Part shown: positions 45,967 to 56,199 of the stretch, piece by piece | Layout of the letters: every line of letters starts with the position of its first letter | Position numbering within the stretch: position 1 is the first letter of the stretch | Translations under genes and position numbers: made by a program | Notes under the pieces: generated by a model | Seen by the model: only the letters and a program-made list of their open reading frames with translations | Database searches by the model: none | What the model was told of the DNA's origin: nothing | Assembly (NCBI RefSeq): GCF_900107795.1 | Contig: NZ_FNRL01000014.1 | Coordinates: forward strand, 62,001-126,000 | Direction: 5' to 3' | Source of the DNA: Chitinophaga terrae (ex Kim and Jung 2007) | Lineage (GTDB): Bacteria > Bacteroidota > Bacteroidia > Chitinophagales > Chitinophagaceae | Length of the DNA: 64,000 nt

Positions 45967-46779
45967 TCAGTCTTCCACGTCAGGCACTATTTCCAGGCCA
46001 TATTCTTCGGCTGTTAATACTCCTGCTGTACGGATGTTTTCTATGGCAGCATTATCAGCTTCCAGGTTAAAGACTTTGGATTCGTTATGCAGGTAATCAT
46101 TGCCATAGAATTTCCCCGCAATTCCCTCTTTAATTCCTACCAGGTACTTGATGGCTTCGCAGGCCATATGCATGCCTGTAAGCCCGTGGGTGATACCCAA
46201 GGCGCCTGCGTCGAAATTGCGGTAGCTTTCTGCCAGCTCAAGGGCGCAACGGTAAGATGCGCTGTTGGTGTTCTCTGATACCGGCATATTAAAGCCGGCA
46301 TACCAGGAAACCCAGTTATGTACTTCCCCGCTTATAAAAGGTTTGTTATGCACAATGCAGGCGTCGTTCAGCAACAGGTGAGTCGGCAGGTGCTGAGTGC
46401 AATCGATCACCAGGTCGAATCCTATCAGCATCATCGCAATGGTTTCAGGCTTTGCCTGCAACAGGATGGGATAATGCTTGGTGTATGGGTTCAGCGCCCA
46501 TAAGCGGCTGGCTGCCATTTTAGCTTTATGCTTGCGGATGTCCTGCATCTGGAACACAGGCTGGCGGTGCATATCTTCATCGTTGATCACGCCGTAATCT
46601 GCGATTCCTATCACTCCTACGCCACTGGCGCTGAGATATTGAACAACAGGGCTTCCCAAGCCACCTGCGCCTACTACCAAAACTCTTGATTCTTTTAATT
46701 TCTCCTGCATTGCCACTCCCATCCCCGGAACAGCAATAGGATATTTGAAATGCTGTAATTCTTTTTCGCTCAGTATCAT
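45967..46779 (-). CDS. ThiF/MoeB-like E1 enzyme lacking zinc cysteines
   Basis: A 270-aa adenylating enzyme-like protein with an ATP-binding VVGAGGLGSP motif (about 34-43) and an MHRQPVF stretch in the place of the NLxRQ motif. The two CxxC zinc-binding motifs usual in MoeB and ThiF are missing. It lies 10 nt downstream of the histidine kinase gene. It has no adjacent ubiquitin-like or rhodanese gene, so its protein substrate is unknown. Confidence 0.83.
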   Translation of the reverse strand: MILSEKELQHFKYPIAVPGMGVAMQEKLKESRVLVVGAGGLGSPVVQYLSASGVGVIGIADYGVINDEDMHRQPVFQMQDIRKHKAKMAASRLWALNPYTKHYPILLQAKPETIAMMLIGFDLVIDCTQHLPTHLLLNDACIVHNKPFISGEVHNWVSWYAGFNMPVSENTNSASYRCALELAESYRNFDAGALGITHGLTGMHMACEAIKYLVGIKEGIAGKFYGNDYLHNESKVFNLEADNAAIENIRTAGVLTAEEYGLEIVPDVED

Positions 46780-46789
46780 GCTTGCTTAT

Positions 46790-48148
46790 TTATTCTTGAG
46801 GAAACTCTAATGTGAACTTAGAACCCTTGCCCAGGGTACTTTCTACCTTGATCTTTCCTTTATGCGCATCTACGATGGCTTTCACATAGGTAAGTCCCAG
46901 TCCGAAACCTTTTACGTTGTGAACATTCCCTGTATGTGCACGATAAAATTTCTCAAAGATACGGGAAATGGTGTCCCTGCTCATTCCTATACCGTTATCT
47001 GTGATCACGATAAAGAGGCTTTTACGGGTGTTATAGGTCTGGATAACGATTTCCAGGTTATCGTTGGAGTACTTGATGGCGTTATCCATGAGGTTGAAGA
47101 TGAGATTGGAGAAATGCACATCATCGGCCATGATAACGGGATTGATGGCATCCAGCTGCAGATCTACTACTCCATTCTTTCCGGCCAGTTGTAAACTCAG
47201 GTTATCGGTCGTGTTGCGGATGACAGCATGTACGTCGGTTGCCTGCAATTTGAGGCCTATTTCATCTTTCTCCAGGAGGGCAGATTGCAGGATGCTTTCT
47301 ACCTGTTTATTCATCCTTTTATTTTCTTCCTTGATGATGCCTGAGAAGTATTCGATCTTTTTAGGCTCGGCCAGGACCTTTTCGTTGCGGATAGCGTCGA
47401 TAGCCAGGGAAATAGTGGCCAGCGGCGTTTTCAGCTCGTGGGTCATATTATTGATGAAGTCTGACTTGATTTCAGAGAGTTTTTTCTGGTTGAGCATAGT
47501 TCTTACCGTCAGTGCGAAGGCGGTAATGATGATCATTGTGAACAATACGCCGCCGGAGATCATGATACCCAGTTGTTTGGTAACGGAATCGTCTGTAGGC
47601 ATGATGATCACCAGTTTTTCGGCCCTTGCGCTGAAATCGTTTTGCTCGGCCAGGGGAATAACCTGGATGAGATAATCCTTATTTCCTTTGGCGCTGTCTT
47701 CCTCGTTCTTTTCGTACATCTTTACGAAGCCTGCAGACTGCATTTTGATGTTGGCGAGGTTGGAGCCGGGGAGTACGCCCAGGATAGCGAATTCGAATTT
47801 TGTTGAATCGAGGTGATTTTTCCTCAAATTGGTCTGGATGCAACGCTTCACTTCCTGTACGGTGAAAAAGTCGCTTACGGGAGGATTGACATTCAGCCTG
47901 TTAATATCGAAATTGAAACCTTTGTTCATAGGGTCCTTCCCATCAAGCTTGTACAAAATGGCAGCCTGGCGACGGTACATCATGTCATTGTAGACATCAT
48001 TTGACATACTGATGGATCGTTGGAGCAGCTGGTCTTTTTTGATCAGCACTGCGTTTTTGATCCAGTTGTACTGAATGTAGATGATCCCGAGCAGGGACAG
48101 GGAAATGAGGACTACAATTACAGGAAAAATTCGCTTTAAAGGTATCAT
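46790..48148 (-). CDS. Sensor histidine kinase
   Basis: A 452-aa membrane kinase with two helices (about 8-26 and 196-217) enclosing a periplasmic sensor region. The phospho-acceptor His is in NNMTHELKTPLA (about residue 237), followed by the ATPase motifs DNAIKYSND, DNGIGMSRD and GFGLGLTYV. The open frame begins at 48244, but a -7 element at 48176-48183 and the helix position favour the ATG at 48148 (MIPLKRIFP). No regulator gene is next to it. Confidence 0.92.
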   Translation of the reverse strand: MIPLKRIFPVIVVLISLSLLGIIYIQYNWIKNAVLIKKDQLLQRSISMSNDVYNDMMYRRQAAILYKLDGKDPMNKGFNFDINRLNVNPPVSDFFTVQEVKRCIQTNLRKNHLDSTKFEFAILGVLPGSNLANIKMQSAGFVKMYEKNEEDSAKGNKDYLIQVIPLAEQNDFSARAEKLVIIMPTDDSVTKQLGIMISGGVLFTMIIITAFALTVRTMLNQKKLSEIKSDFINNMTHELKTPLATISLAIDAIRNEKVLAEPKKIEYFSGIIKEENKRMNKQVESILQSALLEKDEIGLKLQATDVHAVIRNTTDNLSLQLAGKNGVVDLQLDAINPVIMADDVHFSNLIFNLMDNAIKYSNDNLEIVIQTYNTRKSLFIVITDNGIGMSRDTISRIFEKFYRAHTGNVHNVKGFGLGLTYVKAIVDAHKGKIKVESTLGKGSKFTLEFPQE

Positions 48149-48175
48149 GTATAATCGATCAGGCTTAGTATCTAC

Positions 48176-48183
48176 CAAAGATA
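48176..48183 (-). promoter_or_regulatory. -7 element for the histidine kinase gene
   Basis: TATCTTTG on the minus strand fits TAnnTTTG and gives a leader of about 20 nt to the 48148 start, supporting that start. Confidence 0.5.
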
Positions 48184-48346
48184 AGCTGGTGGTAGTATTA
48201 AATAATGTTAAAATAAGTGTTAATTCACTGCAGCAATGATACAAAATTATGGCTGAAAGTCGCAGCCATTGGTAATTTCAGCAATAGACCATCGCTTTAA
48301 CGTAATTTTAACTGGCGACTGCTGTTTTTATTATTTCATCTTTCCT

Positions 48347-48354
48347 TACCTTTG
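48347..48354 (+). promoter_or_regulatory. -7 element of candidate small RNA
   Basis: TACCTTTG fits TAnnTTTG. A T-rich TTTT lies at the -33 position. Confidence 0.45.
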
Positions 48355-48360
48355 CTTCAG

Positions 48361-48503
48361 CATCCTGGTACTAAATTTGATTAGTTAAAGGATCATGACA
48401 AAGTAATTAAACTTTCTACATACATCGATGTGGATTCGTTCCATAAGCGATTTAGATTTTGGTTGATAAAATGGTAAGGAGGTTTTCTAGCCTCCTTTTT
48501 TTA
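48361..48503 (+). ncRNA. Candidate small RNA or leader upstream of yqgE
   Basis: About 140 nt lie between a -7 element (48347-48354) and a strong terminator (48476-48503). They contain no convincing gene; the longest frame starting with ATG is 12 codons (48428). It could be a free small RNA or a terminated leader of yqgE. I do not recognise it as 6S, SRP or tmRNA. Confidence 0.4.
48476..48503 (+). terminator. Terminator of the candidate small RNA
   Basis: A 7-bp stem AAGGAGG / CCTCCTT with an 8-nt loop and a following T-rich run. Confidence 0.85.
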
Positions 48504-48575
48504 TTTTCTATCTCTTCTCTTCTTTTTTCCTTTATATTCAATCAATTAGTTAAATTTGAGTAGCTATAAAACTGT

Positions 48576-49133
48576 ATGCTTATGGTTACGTTGTCGCCCG
48601 GCCTCTTGCTAATAGCTGATCCTTTCTTAAAAGATCCAAACTTTTCCCGAACGGTAGTATTGTTATGTGACCACCAGGAGAAAGGTAGTTTAGGTTTTGT
48701 TATCAACCGGTTATTTGACCAGCCGCTTAACGAGTTGATCCCTGAAGTTCTGTTGAATAACATTCCCGTGTATTATGGAGGGCCTGTTCAGATGGATACC
48801 ATACATTTTATCCACCGGACCCCTGAGTTGATCAGCGGGGGACAGGAGATCCTGCCCGGCGTGTTCTGGGGAGGGCAGTTCGAAGATGTGATCAGTGCGC
48901 TGAACCGTGGATTGCTGGACTCCAGTCAAGTCAAATTCTTCCTGGGATATGCCGGGTGGACAGAAGGGCAGTTGGATGAAGAAGTCAAGGAAAAGTCCTG
49001 GATCGTGTCTCAAACGGGAGCCGGGTTGATCTTTGACGCGGAGGAGCAGCAGATCTGGCAGCAATCGTTAAGGAATTTAGGCAGTTCGTTTGCCATGATG
49101 GCTAATTACCCGATAGACCCTTCTTTGAATTAG
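48576..49133 (+). CDS. YqgE/AlgH family protein
   Basis: A 185-aa protein with the conserved N-terminal SPGLLLIADPFLKDPNFSRT and GSLGFVINR, and the typical YYGGPVQ segment. The family is widespread but its biochemical role is not settled. It is likely transcribed with or after the candidate RNA upstream. An alternative start is 2 codons in (48582). Confidence 0.92.
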   Translation: MLMVTLSPGLLLIADPFLKDPNFSRTVVLLCDHQEKGSLGFVINRLFDQPLNELIPEVLLNNIPVYYGGPVQMDTIHFIHRTPELISGGQEILPGVFWGGQFEDVISALNRGLLDSSQVKFFLGYAGWTEGQLDEEVKEKSWIVSQTGAGLIFDAEEQQIWQQSLRNLGSSFAMMANYPIDPSLN

Positions 49134-49557
49134 CGTGTGTGACCGGAGTTGGCGAGAATTTAATCTCAAAAAGACCCGGCCGGATGCTATTTATTAAAAC
49201 AAATTAAATATCTTGCTAAAGTAATTGGTAAAAACAACCAGTTACATAACCCGTTTTCAGGTAAGAAAGAAAAAAACCGAGCGAATATACCTATGAAGGC
49301 CAAACCTATGAAATACACGTTGATCCTTCTATAGACAGAATATTATTTACCTGGATACCAATAAATTATTATCGTTAAAGGCATTATTCATTAGGTAATA
49401 TAGCAGCCTTGACATGGCTGTTTATTGGGGTATGCAAATGTGCTGCGGCTGCTGCGTGTAGTCGTGCCAGTAACGTTTTGTATATCAAGGGCGACCCGTG
49501 CGGATAGTCATGTCTATTCGGGTTCATCTAAGATTGGAATAGTTAGGACAAAAACGA
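49134..49557. other. Intergenic region between yqgE and atpC
   Basis: About 420 bp without a supported gene. A frame with no start codon (49279-49376) reads like a natural protein end (TYEGQTYEIHVDPS) and may be a gene remnant. Otherwise nothing stands out. Confidence 0.4.
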
Positions 49558-49582
49558 AGGCCGGGTAATCTTACCCGGCCTC
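49558..49582 (-). terminator. Terminator after atpC
   Basis: An 11-bp stem (AGGCCGGGTAA / TTACCCGGCCT), followed on the minus strand by a T-rich CGTTTTTG tract, 29 nt past the atpC stop codon. Confidence 0.85.
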
Positions 49583-49610
49583 TGGTTATTATCTTTATAG
49601 CTGGTAATGC

Positions 49611-49868
49611 TTATTTTTCCACTGCTACGGCGCCTTCAACAAGCACGGTAACCTTATTGCGCAGGACTTCCACGAAACCGCCGCTGATAGTAAAGAACTC
49701 GTTATGTGCTTTATCTTTCAGGACTTTCATTTTACCATTTCCGAGTGCTGCAATTAATGGCGCATGTTTATCCAGTATTTCAAAAGAACCGTCAACGCCT
49801 GGCAGTTGTACTCCGTACACTTCGCCGGCGTATAGTTTTCTTTCTGGTGTTAATACTTCTAATAGCAT
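49611..49868 (-). CDS. atpC: F-type ATP synthase subunit epsilon (short form)
   Basis: An 85-aa protein covering only the N-terminal beta-sandwich of epsilon (LLEVLTPERKLYAGEVYGVQLPGVDG). The C-terminal helical hairpin, which inhibits ATP hydrolysis in other bacteria, is absent; the usual length is about 130-140 aa. The frame ends cleanly before a terminator, so this is not a broken gene. The short form seems common in this phylum. It follows atpD by 60 nt. Confidence 0.93.
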   Translation of the reverse strand: MLLEVLTPERKLYAGEVYGVQLPGVDGSFEILDKHAPLIAALGNGKMKVLKDKAHNEFFTISGGFVEVLRNKVTVLVEGAVAVEK

Positions 49869-49928
49869 GTTATGATCGTAAATGGTGAAGAATGATCCCG
49901 GCCTGGGCCGGGATCATGATATAAAGAA

Positions 49929-51754
<1,826 letters not shown>

Positions 51755-52966
51755 ATGAACAGCACTAACAGTGAACAGTCCAGGCGCCGGTTCCTGGGCC
51801 AGATCTCCAAAGCCGGCATCCTGGGAATGGCAGGACTCAAAGCCCCGGCTATCCTGCCGCCGCCAGAACAGGTTCAACCAGCCGCCTCTCATACATTCAG
51901 CTGCAAGCCCTACCTGCAATACCCCGCACCCGGCAGCATCAGCATCAACTGGCTGACAGCCCGTCCATGCTACAGCTGGGTCGAATACGGTACAAACGGG
52001 CAACTGAACCTGAAAGCGCATCACGTCACCAACGGACTGGTAGACGCCAACAGTCGCTTCCACCGGGTCAGGCTCGATAACCTGGAACCAGGTCTGACTT
52101 ACCAATATAAGGTGTTATCCAAAGATATTCTCTCGTTTGAGCCATATAAACTCACCTATGGCGAAACCATCGAAAGCCCGGTTTACAGCTTTACTGCTAT
52201 CAATCCGCAGGCTAAAGAAGTGTCGTGGCTCATCCTGAATGATATCCACGACCGGCCTGCGTCTATCCCCCATCTTATAAACCTGAACGGCAAAGATCCC
52301 TATGATTTCGTTTTCCTGAACGGGGATATGTTCGATTACCAGTCGGGTGAGCAGCAGATCATCGATCACCTGCTCAACCCCTGCGGCGATACCTTTTCTA
52401 CCCGCCAACCTTTCATGTATGTAAGAGGCAACCACGAAACCAGGGGAAAATACGCCAGGCAATGGCACGACTATTTCGATAACCCTTACTATTTCTCTTT
52501 CCAGGTAGGGCCGGTAGCAGCTATCGTGCTCGACACGGGTGAGGATAAGGAAGATAACACGCCTGTTTACGCCGGGATCGTGGATTTCGATAACTACCGC
52601 CAGCAACAGGCGGTATGGCTGGAACAACAGCTTCAAAGCAAGGCGTTCAGGAAAGCCCGGTATAAGGTTGTGATGATGCATATCCCTCACTACCACTCCG
52701 GCGACTGGCACGGGGTGATGCATTGCCGCCAGTTGTTTGGTCCTTTATTCAACAAACATAAGATCGATATACTGATCTGCGGCCATACCCATAAATACGG
52801 CATACATGAGCCGGTAAAAGGAGAACATGATTACCCGCTCATCATCGGCGGCGGCCCACAGGAGGGCAAAAGAACGCTGATAAAGATAAAGGCGGATCAG
52901 CAGCAGTTTAAACTGGAAATGCTAAGAGATGACGGAGTGAAAGTTGGAGAATACACATTGAGATAG
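51755..52966 (+). CDS. Tat-exported metallophosphoesterase (purple acid phosphatase-like)
   Basis: A 403-aa protein with a twin-arginine signal (SRRRFLGQ, residues 9-16). An N-terminal fibronectin-like domain of the purple acid phosphatase type spans about 45-150. The metallophosphoesterase domain carries the metal motifs NDIHD, NGDMFD, RGNHE, MMHIPHYH and CGHTHKYG in order. It probably removes phosphate from an organic substrate in the periplasm. Tat export suggests it folds with its metals before secretion. Confidence 0.9.
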   Translation: MNSTNSEQSRRRFLGQISKAGILGMAGLKAPAILPPPEQVQPAASHTFSCKPYLQYPAPGSISINWLTARPCYSWVEYGTNGQLNLKAHHVTNGLVDANSRFHRVRLDNLEPGLTYQYKVLSKDILSFEPYKLTYGETIESPVYSFTAINPQAKEVSWLILNDIHDRPASIPHLINLNGKDPYDFVFLNGDMFDYQSGEQQIIDHLLNPCGDTFSTRQPFMYVRGNHETRGKYARQWHDYFDNPYYFSFQVGPVAAIVLDTGEDKEDNTPVYAGIVDFDNYRQQQAVWLEQQLQSKAFRKARYKVVMMHIPHYHSGDWHGVMHCRQLFGPLFNKHKIDILICGHTHKYGIHEPVKGEHDYPLIIGGGPQEGKRTLIKIKADQQQFKLEMLRDDGVKVGEYTLR

Positions 52967-52998
52967 AAAACGTCCCGGTTGGCGCCGGGACGTTTTTT
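52967..52998 (+). terminator. Terminator after the phosphoesterase gene
   Basis: A 10-bp stem (AACGTCCCGG / CCGGGACGTT) with a 6-nt loop and a T7 tail. Confidence 0.92.
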
Positions 52999-53413
52999 TA
53001 TTGATCCGTACTCAATTTTAACATTCATTAGCATTCCTAACTAAATATAAGACGTATTTTTACACGCGAAAATAAGTATAACACCAAAGCGTACACTAAG
53101 CAGATCATACCAGCAATTTTTACGTCTTTTCCCCCGGGTTTCAAATAGAATGTACAGAAAAAAAGAAGTGCGGCTCAGTCGCGCCTCAAACGCCAAAACC
53201 CTTACTGGATAAGCAGATAAAGTTTTTGGAATCATTTTTGCCTATATTAATACAACGCTAGAATTTAAAGCACGTTATAAAAATTTTAACATAATCCTTT
53301 AACATTTTCAATTATGCCACCAGCTATACTTTCTTCAATTGTTTGCTAACAGCAACAACAAACATCTCCGGATGTACTTTGACCTATATCATTCAATATA
53401 AATAACAGGAGTC
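52999..53413. other. AT-rich intergenic region
   Basis: About 415 bp upstream of the DUF6600-like gene. A 64-codon minus-strand frame here has no family features and is rejected. No convincing promoter match was seen. Confidence 0.5.
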
Positions 53414-54934
53414 ATGAACAGATTCATAAAATATGCAGGTTTATCCCTGTTCATCATATCAGGCTTTTTGAGCAGTTGCGCTACTCAGGCTTATGCTCCG
53501 GCCTACGACGACCAGTATGGCAATTACCCTTCCGGCCCACAGGTGCAGGTTGGGGTATCCGTATCGTTCTATGATGCATTAAGTCCATACGGCCGTTGGG
53601 TAAGTTACCCGGGATATGACAGGGTTTGGATACCAAATGTGGGAAGAGATTTCAGACCGTATGCAAGTAACGGTCACTGGGTGTATACAGATTATGGTTG
53701 GACCTGGATGTCTGATTACTCATGGGGTTGGGCGCCATTCCACTATGGAAGATGGTTATATGACGATTTCCAGGGATGGATGTGGATACCAGGTTATGAC
53801 TGGGGTCCGGCATGGGTAAGCTGGAGATCAGGAGGCGACTATTACGGTTGGGCGCCAATGGGTCCTTCTTACGGCTACAATGCGCCGGCCGATTACTGGA
53901 CATTTGTACCAAGACAATATATCAACAGCCCGAGGATCAATAATTATTACGTTAACTACGGCCGTAACACCACAATAATCAACAATACCACTATTATCAA
54001 CAACACCAACGTTTACCGGGGTAACAGGATCTATGTTGGTCCATCCGGCAACGAGGTAGGAAGATATACCGGCCAGCAGATCAGGCCAGTAAGAATGGAA
54101 ACGACAAACCAGCCTGGTCGTCCGTCCAGGGGCGATAACAACAGGATACAGATCTACAGGCCAGACAGAACGGCTTTACAGAGAGGATCGGAAGTAGACC
54201 GTACCAGGCCGGTACAATCGGTTAATAACAACGGCAGACCGGTGAGGGGCGATAATAACAATAACGGGGGAAGGATAACACCTAATAACCCGGGCAACTC
54301 AGGAAATAATAATTTCCCTGGCAACAGACCTTCGAGAGTGTCTCCTGATAACAACAACAACGTTCCGGGACGGATCACACCGAACAATCCAAATCCGGGC
54401 AGCTCTGTAAACCCTGGCAACAGGCCAACAAGAGTATTTCCTGACAATAATAATAACAACAACCCTGGCGGCAGGATAACACCAAACAATCCAAACCCGG
54501 GCAACTCTGTAAACCCTGGCAACAGGCCTTCAAGGGTTTCACCGGTGCAGGATCAGCAAAGGATGCAACAGGAACAGCAGAGGATACAGCAGCAACAACA
54601 GGAACAACAAAGGATACAACAGCAAAGGATGCAGGATCAGCAACGTCAGCAACAGCAACAACAGCAACGGATCATGCAACAACAGCAGCAGGAACAACAG
54701 AGGATACAACAGCAACAACAGCAGGAACAAAGAAGGATCCAGGCGGAACAGCAAAGAATGCAGCAACAGGAACAGCAAAGGATGCAACAGCAACAAAGGC
54801 AGCAGCAGGAACAACAGCGGAGGATACAGATAGAACAACAGCAAAGGCAACAACAACAACAAAGACAAGAGCCGCCCAGGCCGCAGCCACAGGAAAGACA
54901 ACAGCCGCAACAACGCCCTTCCAGGGTAGGTTAA
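53414..54934 (+). CDS. DUF6600/YXWGXW-type lipoprotein with tandem repeats and Gln-rich tail
   Basis: A 506-aa lipoprotein (lipobox FLSSC, Cys22). Residues about 45-165 contain Trp/Tyr/Gly repeats such as YGWTWMSDYSWGWAPFHYGRW, typical of DUF6600 proteins. Residues about 287-378 hold three tandem copies of a 30-33 residue Asn/Pro/Gly-rich repeat (RITPNNPNPG...NRPSRVSP). Residues about 379-500 are Gln/Arg-rich (QQQQRIQQ type). The tail is probably disordered. A role in the envelope is likely, but the function is unknown. A good GGAG ribosome binding site precedes the ATG. Confidence 0.88.
   Translation: MNRFIKYAGLSLFIISGFLSSCATQAYAPAYDDQYGNYPSGPQVQVGVSVSFYDALSPYGRWVSYPGYDRVWIPNVGRDFRPYASNGHWVYTDYGWTWMSDYSWGWAPFHYGRWLYDDFQGWMWIPGYDWGPAWVSWRSGGDYYGWAPMGPSYGYNAPADYWTFVPRQYINSPRINNYYVNYGRNTTIINNTTIINNTNVYRGNRIYVGPSGNEVGRYTGQQIRPVRMETTNQPGRPSRGDNNRIQIYRPDRTALQRGSEVDRTRPVQSVNNNGRPVRGDNNNNGGRITPNNPGNSGNNNFPGNRPSRVSPDNNNNVPGRITPNNPNPGSSVNPGNRPTRVFPDNNNNNNPGGRITPNNPNPGNSVNPGNRPSRVSPVQDQQRMQQEQQRIQQQQQEQQRIQQQRMQDQQRQQQQQQQRIMQQQQQEQQRIQQQQQQEQRRIQAEQQRMQQQEQQRMQQQQRQQQEQQRRIQIEQQQRQQQQQRQEPPRPQPQERQQPQQRPSRVG
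54272..54546 (+). repeat. Three tandem repeats in the DUF6600-like gene
   Basis: Three in-frame copies of about 90-100 nt encoding RITPNNP...PGNRPSRVSPDNNNN. Copies two and three are the most alike. Confidence 0.85.
54547..54900 (+). repeat. CAG/CAA-rich low-complexity tract
   Basis: About 350 nt of mixed CAG/CAA codons with interspersed AGG ATA and ATG codons, encoding Gln-Arg-Ile/Met repeats. The mixture of CAA and CAG keeps it from being a simple trinucleotide repeat. Confidence 0.8.
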
Positions 54935-54958
54935 ATATAAACGTAGGTTAAATAAAAG

Positions 54959-54992
54959 AAAAGCCGTTTCCGCGAAAGCAGGAACGGCTTTT
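54959..54992. terminator. Two-way terminator
   Basis: AAAAGCCGTTTCC pairs with GGAACGGCTTTT (one bulge), with A and T tracts on the two sides, between convergent genes. Confidence 0.8.
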
Positions 54993-55502
54993 CTATTGCT
55001 GGTATACAAAGCTGTATAATTCTTCTTTTACTTTTTCAAAGCTTATTTCCTCCGGCAGCCCTTTATACATCAACCTGAGCTCCAGCGGCGGATCGCCCAG
55101 CTTATACGGCGGCTGATAATAAGTATCCGGAAATGTCCGGTAACCTAATCGCTCGTAAAAGCCAATGCGGCGTATAGCCATTTCTGTTAGGGGCGGTTCC
55201 ACTTCCAGGACTATTTGTTTCAGGGCCAGGTCCAACTGCGTCATAACCGCGGAACCGATACCTCCTCCCCTGGTACCCGGATCGATGGCAAAATGTTCGA
55301 TAAAAGAAAAAGCAGAGAGTTGCCAGTAGAATACAAATCCTACTGCCTCTTCACCTTTTCGGACTTCCAGCAATTTCAGCTTTCCTGTAGAAAGCAATTC
55401 CATTTGTGCAGGCCATCCTCTTCTTTCATTTTCAGGAAAGGCCTGGATGTATAATTGCCGGATGTATGGACGGGCAGTAGTTGCCGGGTATAAATGGATC
55501 AT
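54993..55502 (-). CDS. GNAT-family N-acetyltransferase
   Basis: A 169-aa GNAT-fold enzyme. The acetyl-CoA-binding motif A appears as FAIDPGTRGGGIGSAVM (about 71-87). The C-terminal YERLGYRTFPDTYYQPPY pattern is typical. The substrate cannot be told from sequence. Confidence 0.88.
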   Translation of the reverse strand: MIHLYPATTARPYIRQLYIQAFPENERRGWPAQMELLSTGKLKLLEVRKGEEAVGFVFYWQLSAFSFIEHFAIDPGTRGGGIGSAVMTQLDLALKQIVLEVEPPLTEMAIRRIGFYERLGYRTFPDTYYQPPYKLGDPPLELRLMYKGLPEEISFEKVKEELYSFVYQQ

Positions 55503-55517
55503 TCGCTAAAATACCGA

Positions 55518-56135
55518 TTAATTTGCAGATCCCGTTGAAGGTACGCATTCATAAGGATCCGGATTCCCTGCAGGCGCGGGTTTGGAAACAGAGTAACAGA
55601 AATTCATAGCCTGGCTGGTAATACTCTGGATCTTTACGCTTACCTTGCTGCCTTTTCGGCTGTTGGAGGCAGCGATACTTCTTTGGGATTTTTCAGCGAT
55701 ATTGCTGATCGTATATTGCTCGGTTTTAAATACTTCGTTATTATTGCGCAGATAAGTTACGGTAACTACCACATTGTCGATCGGGTATTCTGTTTGGTTT
55801 TTTACCTGGATATGAAGGTTTTTAATACCGCCCAGGAACCCCGTTTTATAGTCGTCGGCCGATACAGCAATGAATTGTTGCCAGTTTCTCCTGTAATATG
55901 CACGACGTTCTATGAACTGACCCGCAGTCCGTTGCTGAACCGCCTGATGGCTGGCAATTTGTTGATCAACCGCCCCTGATTGCTGAAGACTTTTGCGTAA
56001 GTCACGGTTTTCGTTCCAGAGTCGCTGATTTTCTGATAATATTTTGCGTGTATATCGTTGCTGCTGGCAATAGCCAAGGCTGAAGATGACGGTGAGGAGC
56101 AGGATAATAACAGGATATATTAAATTTCTCTTCAT
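55518..56135 (-). CDS. Membrane-anchored protein of unknown function
   Basis: A 205-aa protein with an N-terminal hydrophobic helix (about 5-22), then a Gln/Arg-rich helical stretch (about 25-70) and a C-terminal beta-rich domain (about 95-190, LHIQVKNQTEYPIDNVVVTVTYL). That domain resembles FxLYD-like modules. The frame is open to 56339, but the ATG at 56135 (MKRNLIYP) starts directly at the helix and is preferred. The upstream region overlaps the divergent gene's long frame. Confidence 0.75.
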   Translation of the reverse strand: MKRNLIYPVIILLLTVIFSLGYCQQQRYTRKILSENQRLWNENRDLRKSLQQSGAVDQQIASHQAVQQRTAGQFIERRAYYRRNWQQFIAVSADDYKTGFLGGIKNLHIQVKNQTEYPIDNVVVTVTYLRNNNEVFKTEQYTISNIAEKSQRSIAASNSRKGSKVSVKIQSITSQAMNFCYSVSKPAPAGNPDPYECVPSTGSAN

Positions 56136-56177
56136 AAACACTTGCAGAGAAAAAATAATGCCAATACAGTTTTTATT

Positions 56178-56185
56178 TATTTTTG
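56178..56185 (+). promoter_or_regulatory. -7 element for the acetyltransferase-like gene
   Basis: TATTTTTG fits TAnnTTTG only 14 nt before the likely ATG at 56200, so the leader would be very short or absent. No -33 match. Confidence 0.4.
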
Positions 56186-56199
56186 CACAAATGGTCGCA

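Noticed and set aside
49279-49376. Possible gene remnant ending INYYR
   Set aside because: No start codon and a stop just upstream; too short to assign, kept only as a note.
53041-53235. 64-codon minus-strand frame
   Set aside because: AT-rich intergenic DNA; no signal or family pattern.
54547-54900. CRISPR-like or satellite repeat
   Set aside because: It is an in-frame coding tract with mixed CAA/CAG codons and no spacer structure.
54539-55009. Leu-rich 156-codon minus-strand frame
   Set aside because: It is the antisense of the Gln-rich tail (CAG/CAA read as Leu codons), so composition alone keeps it open.
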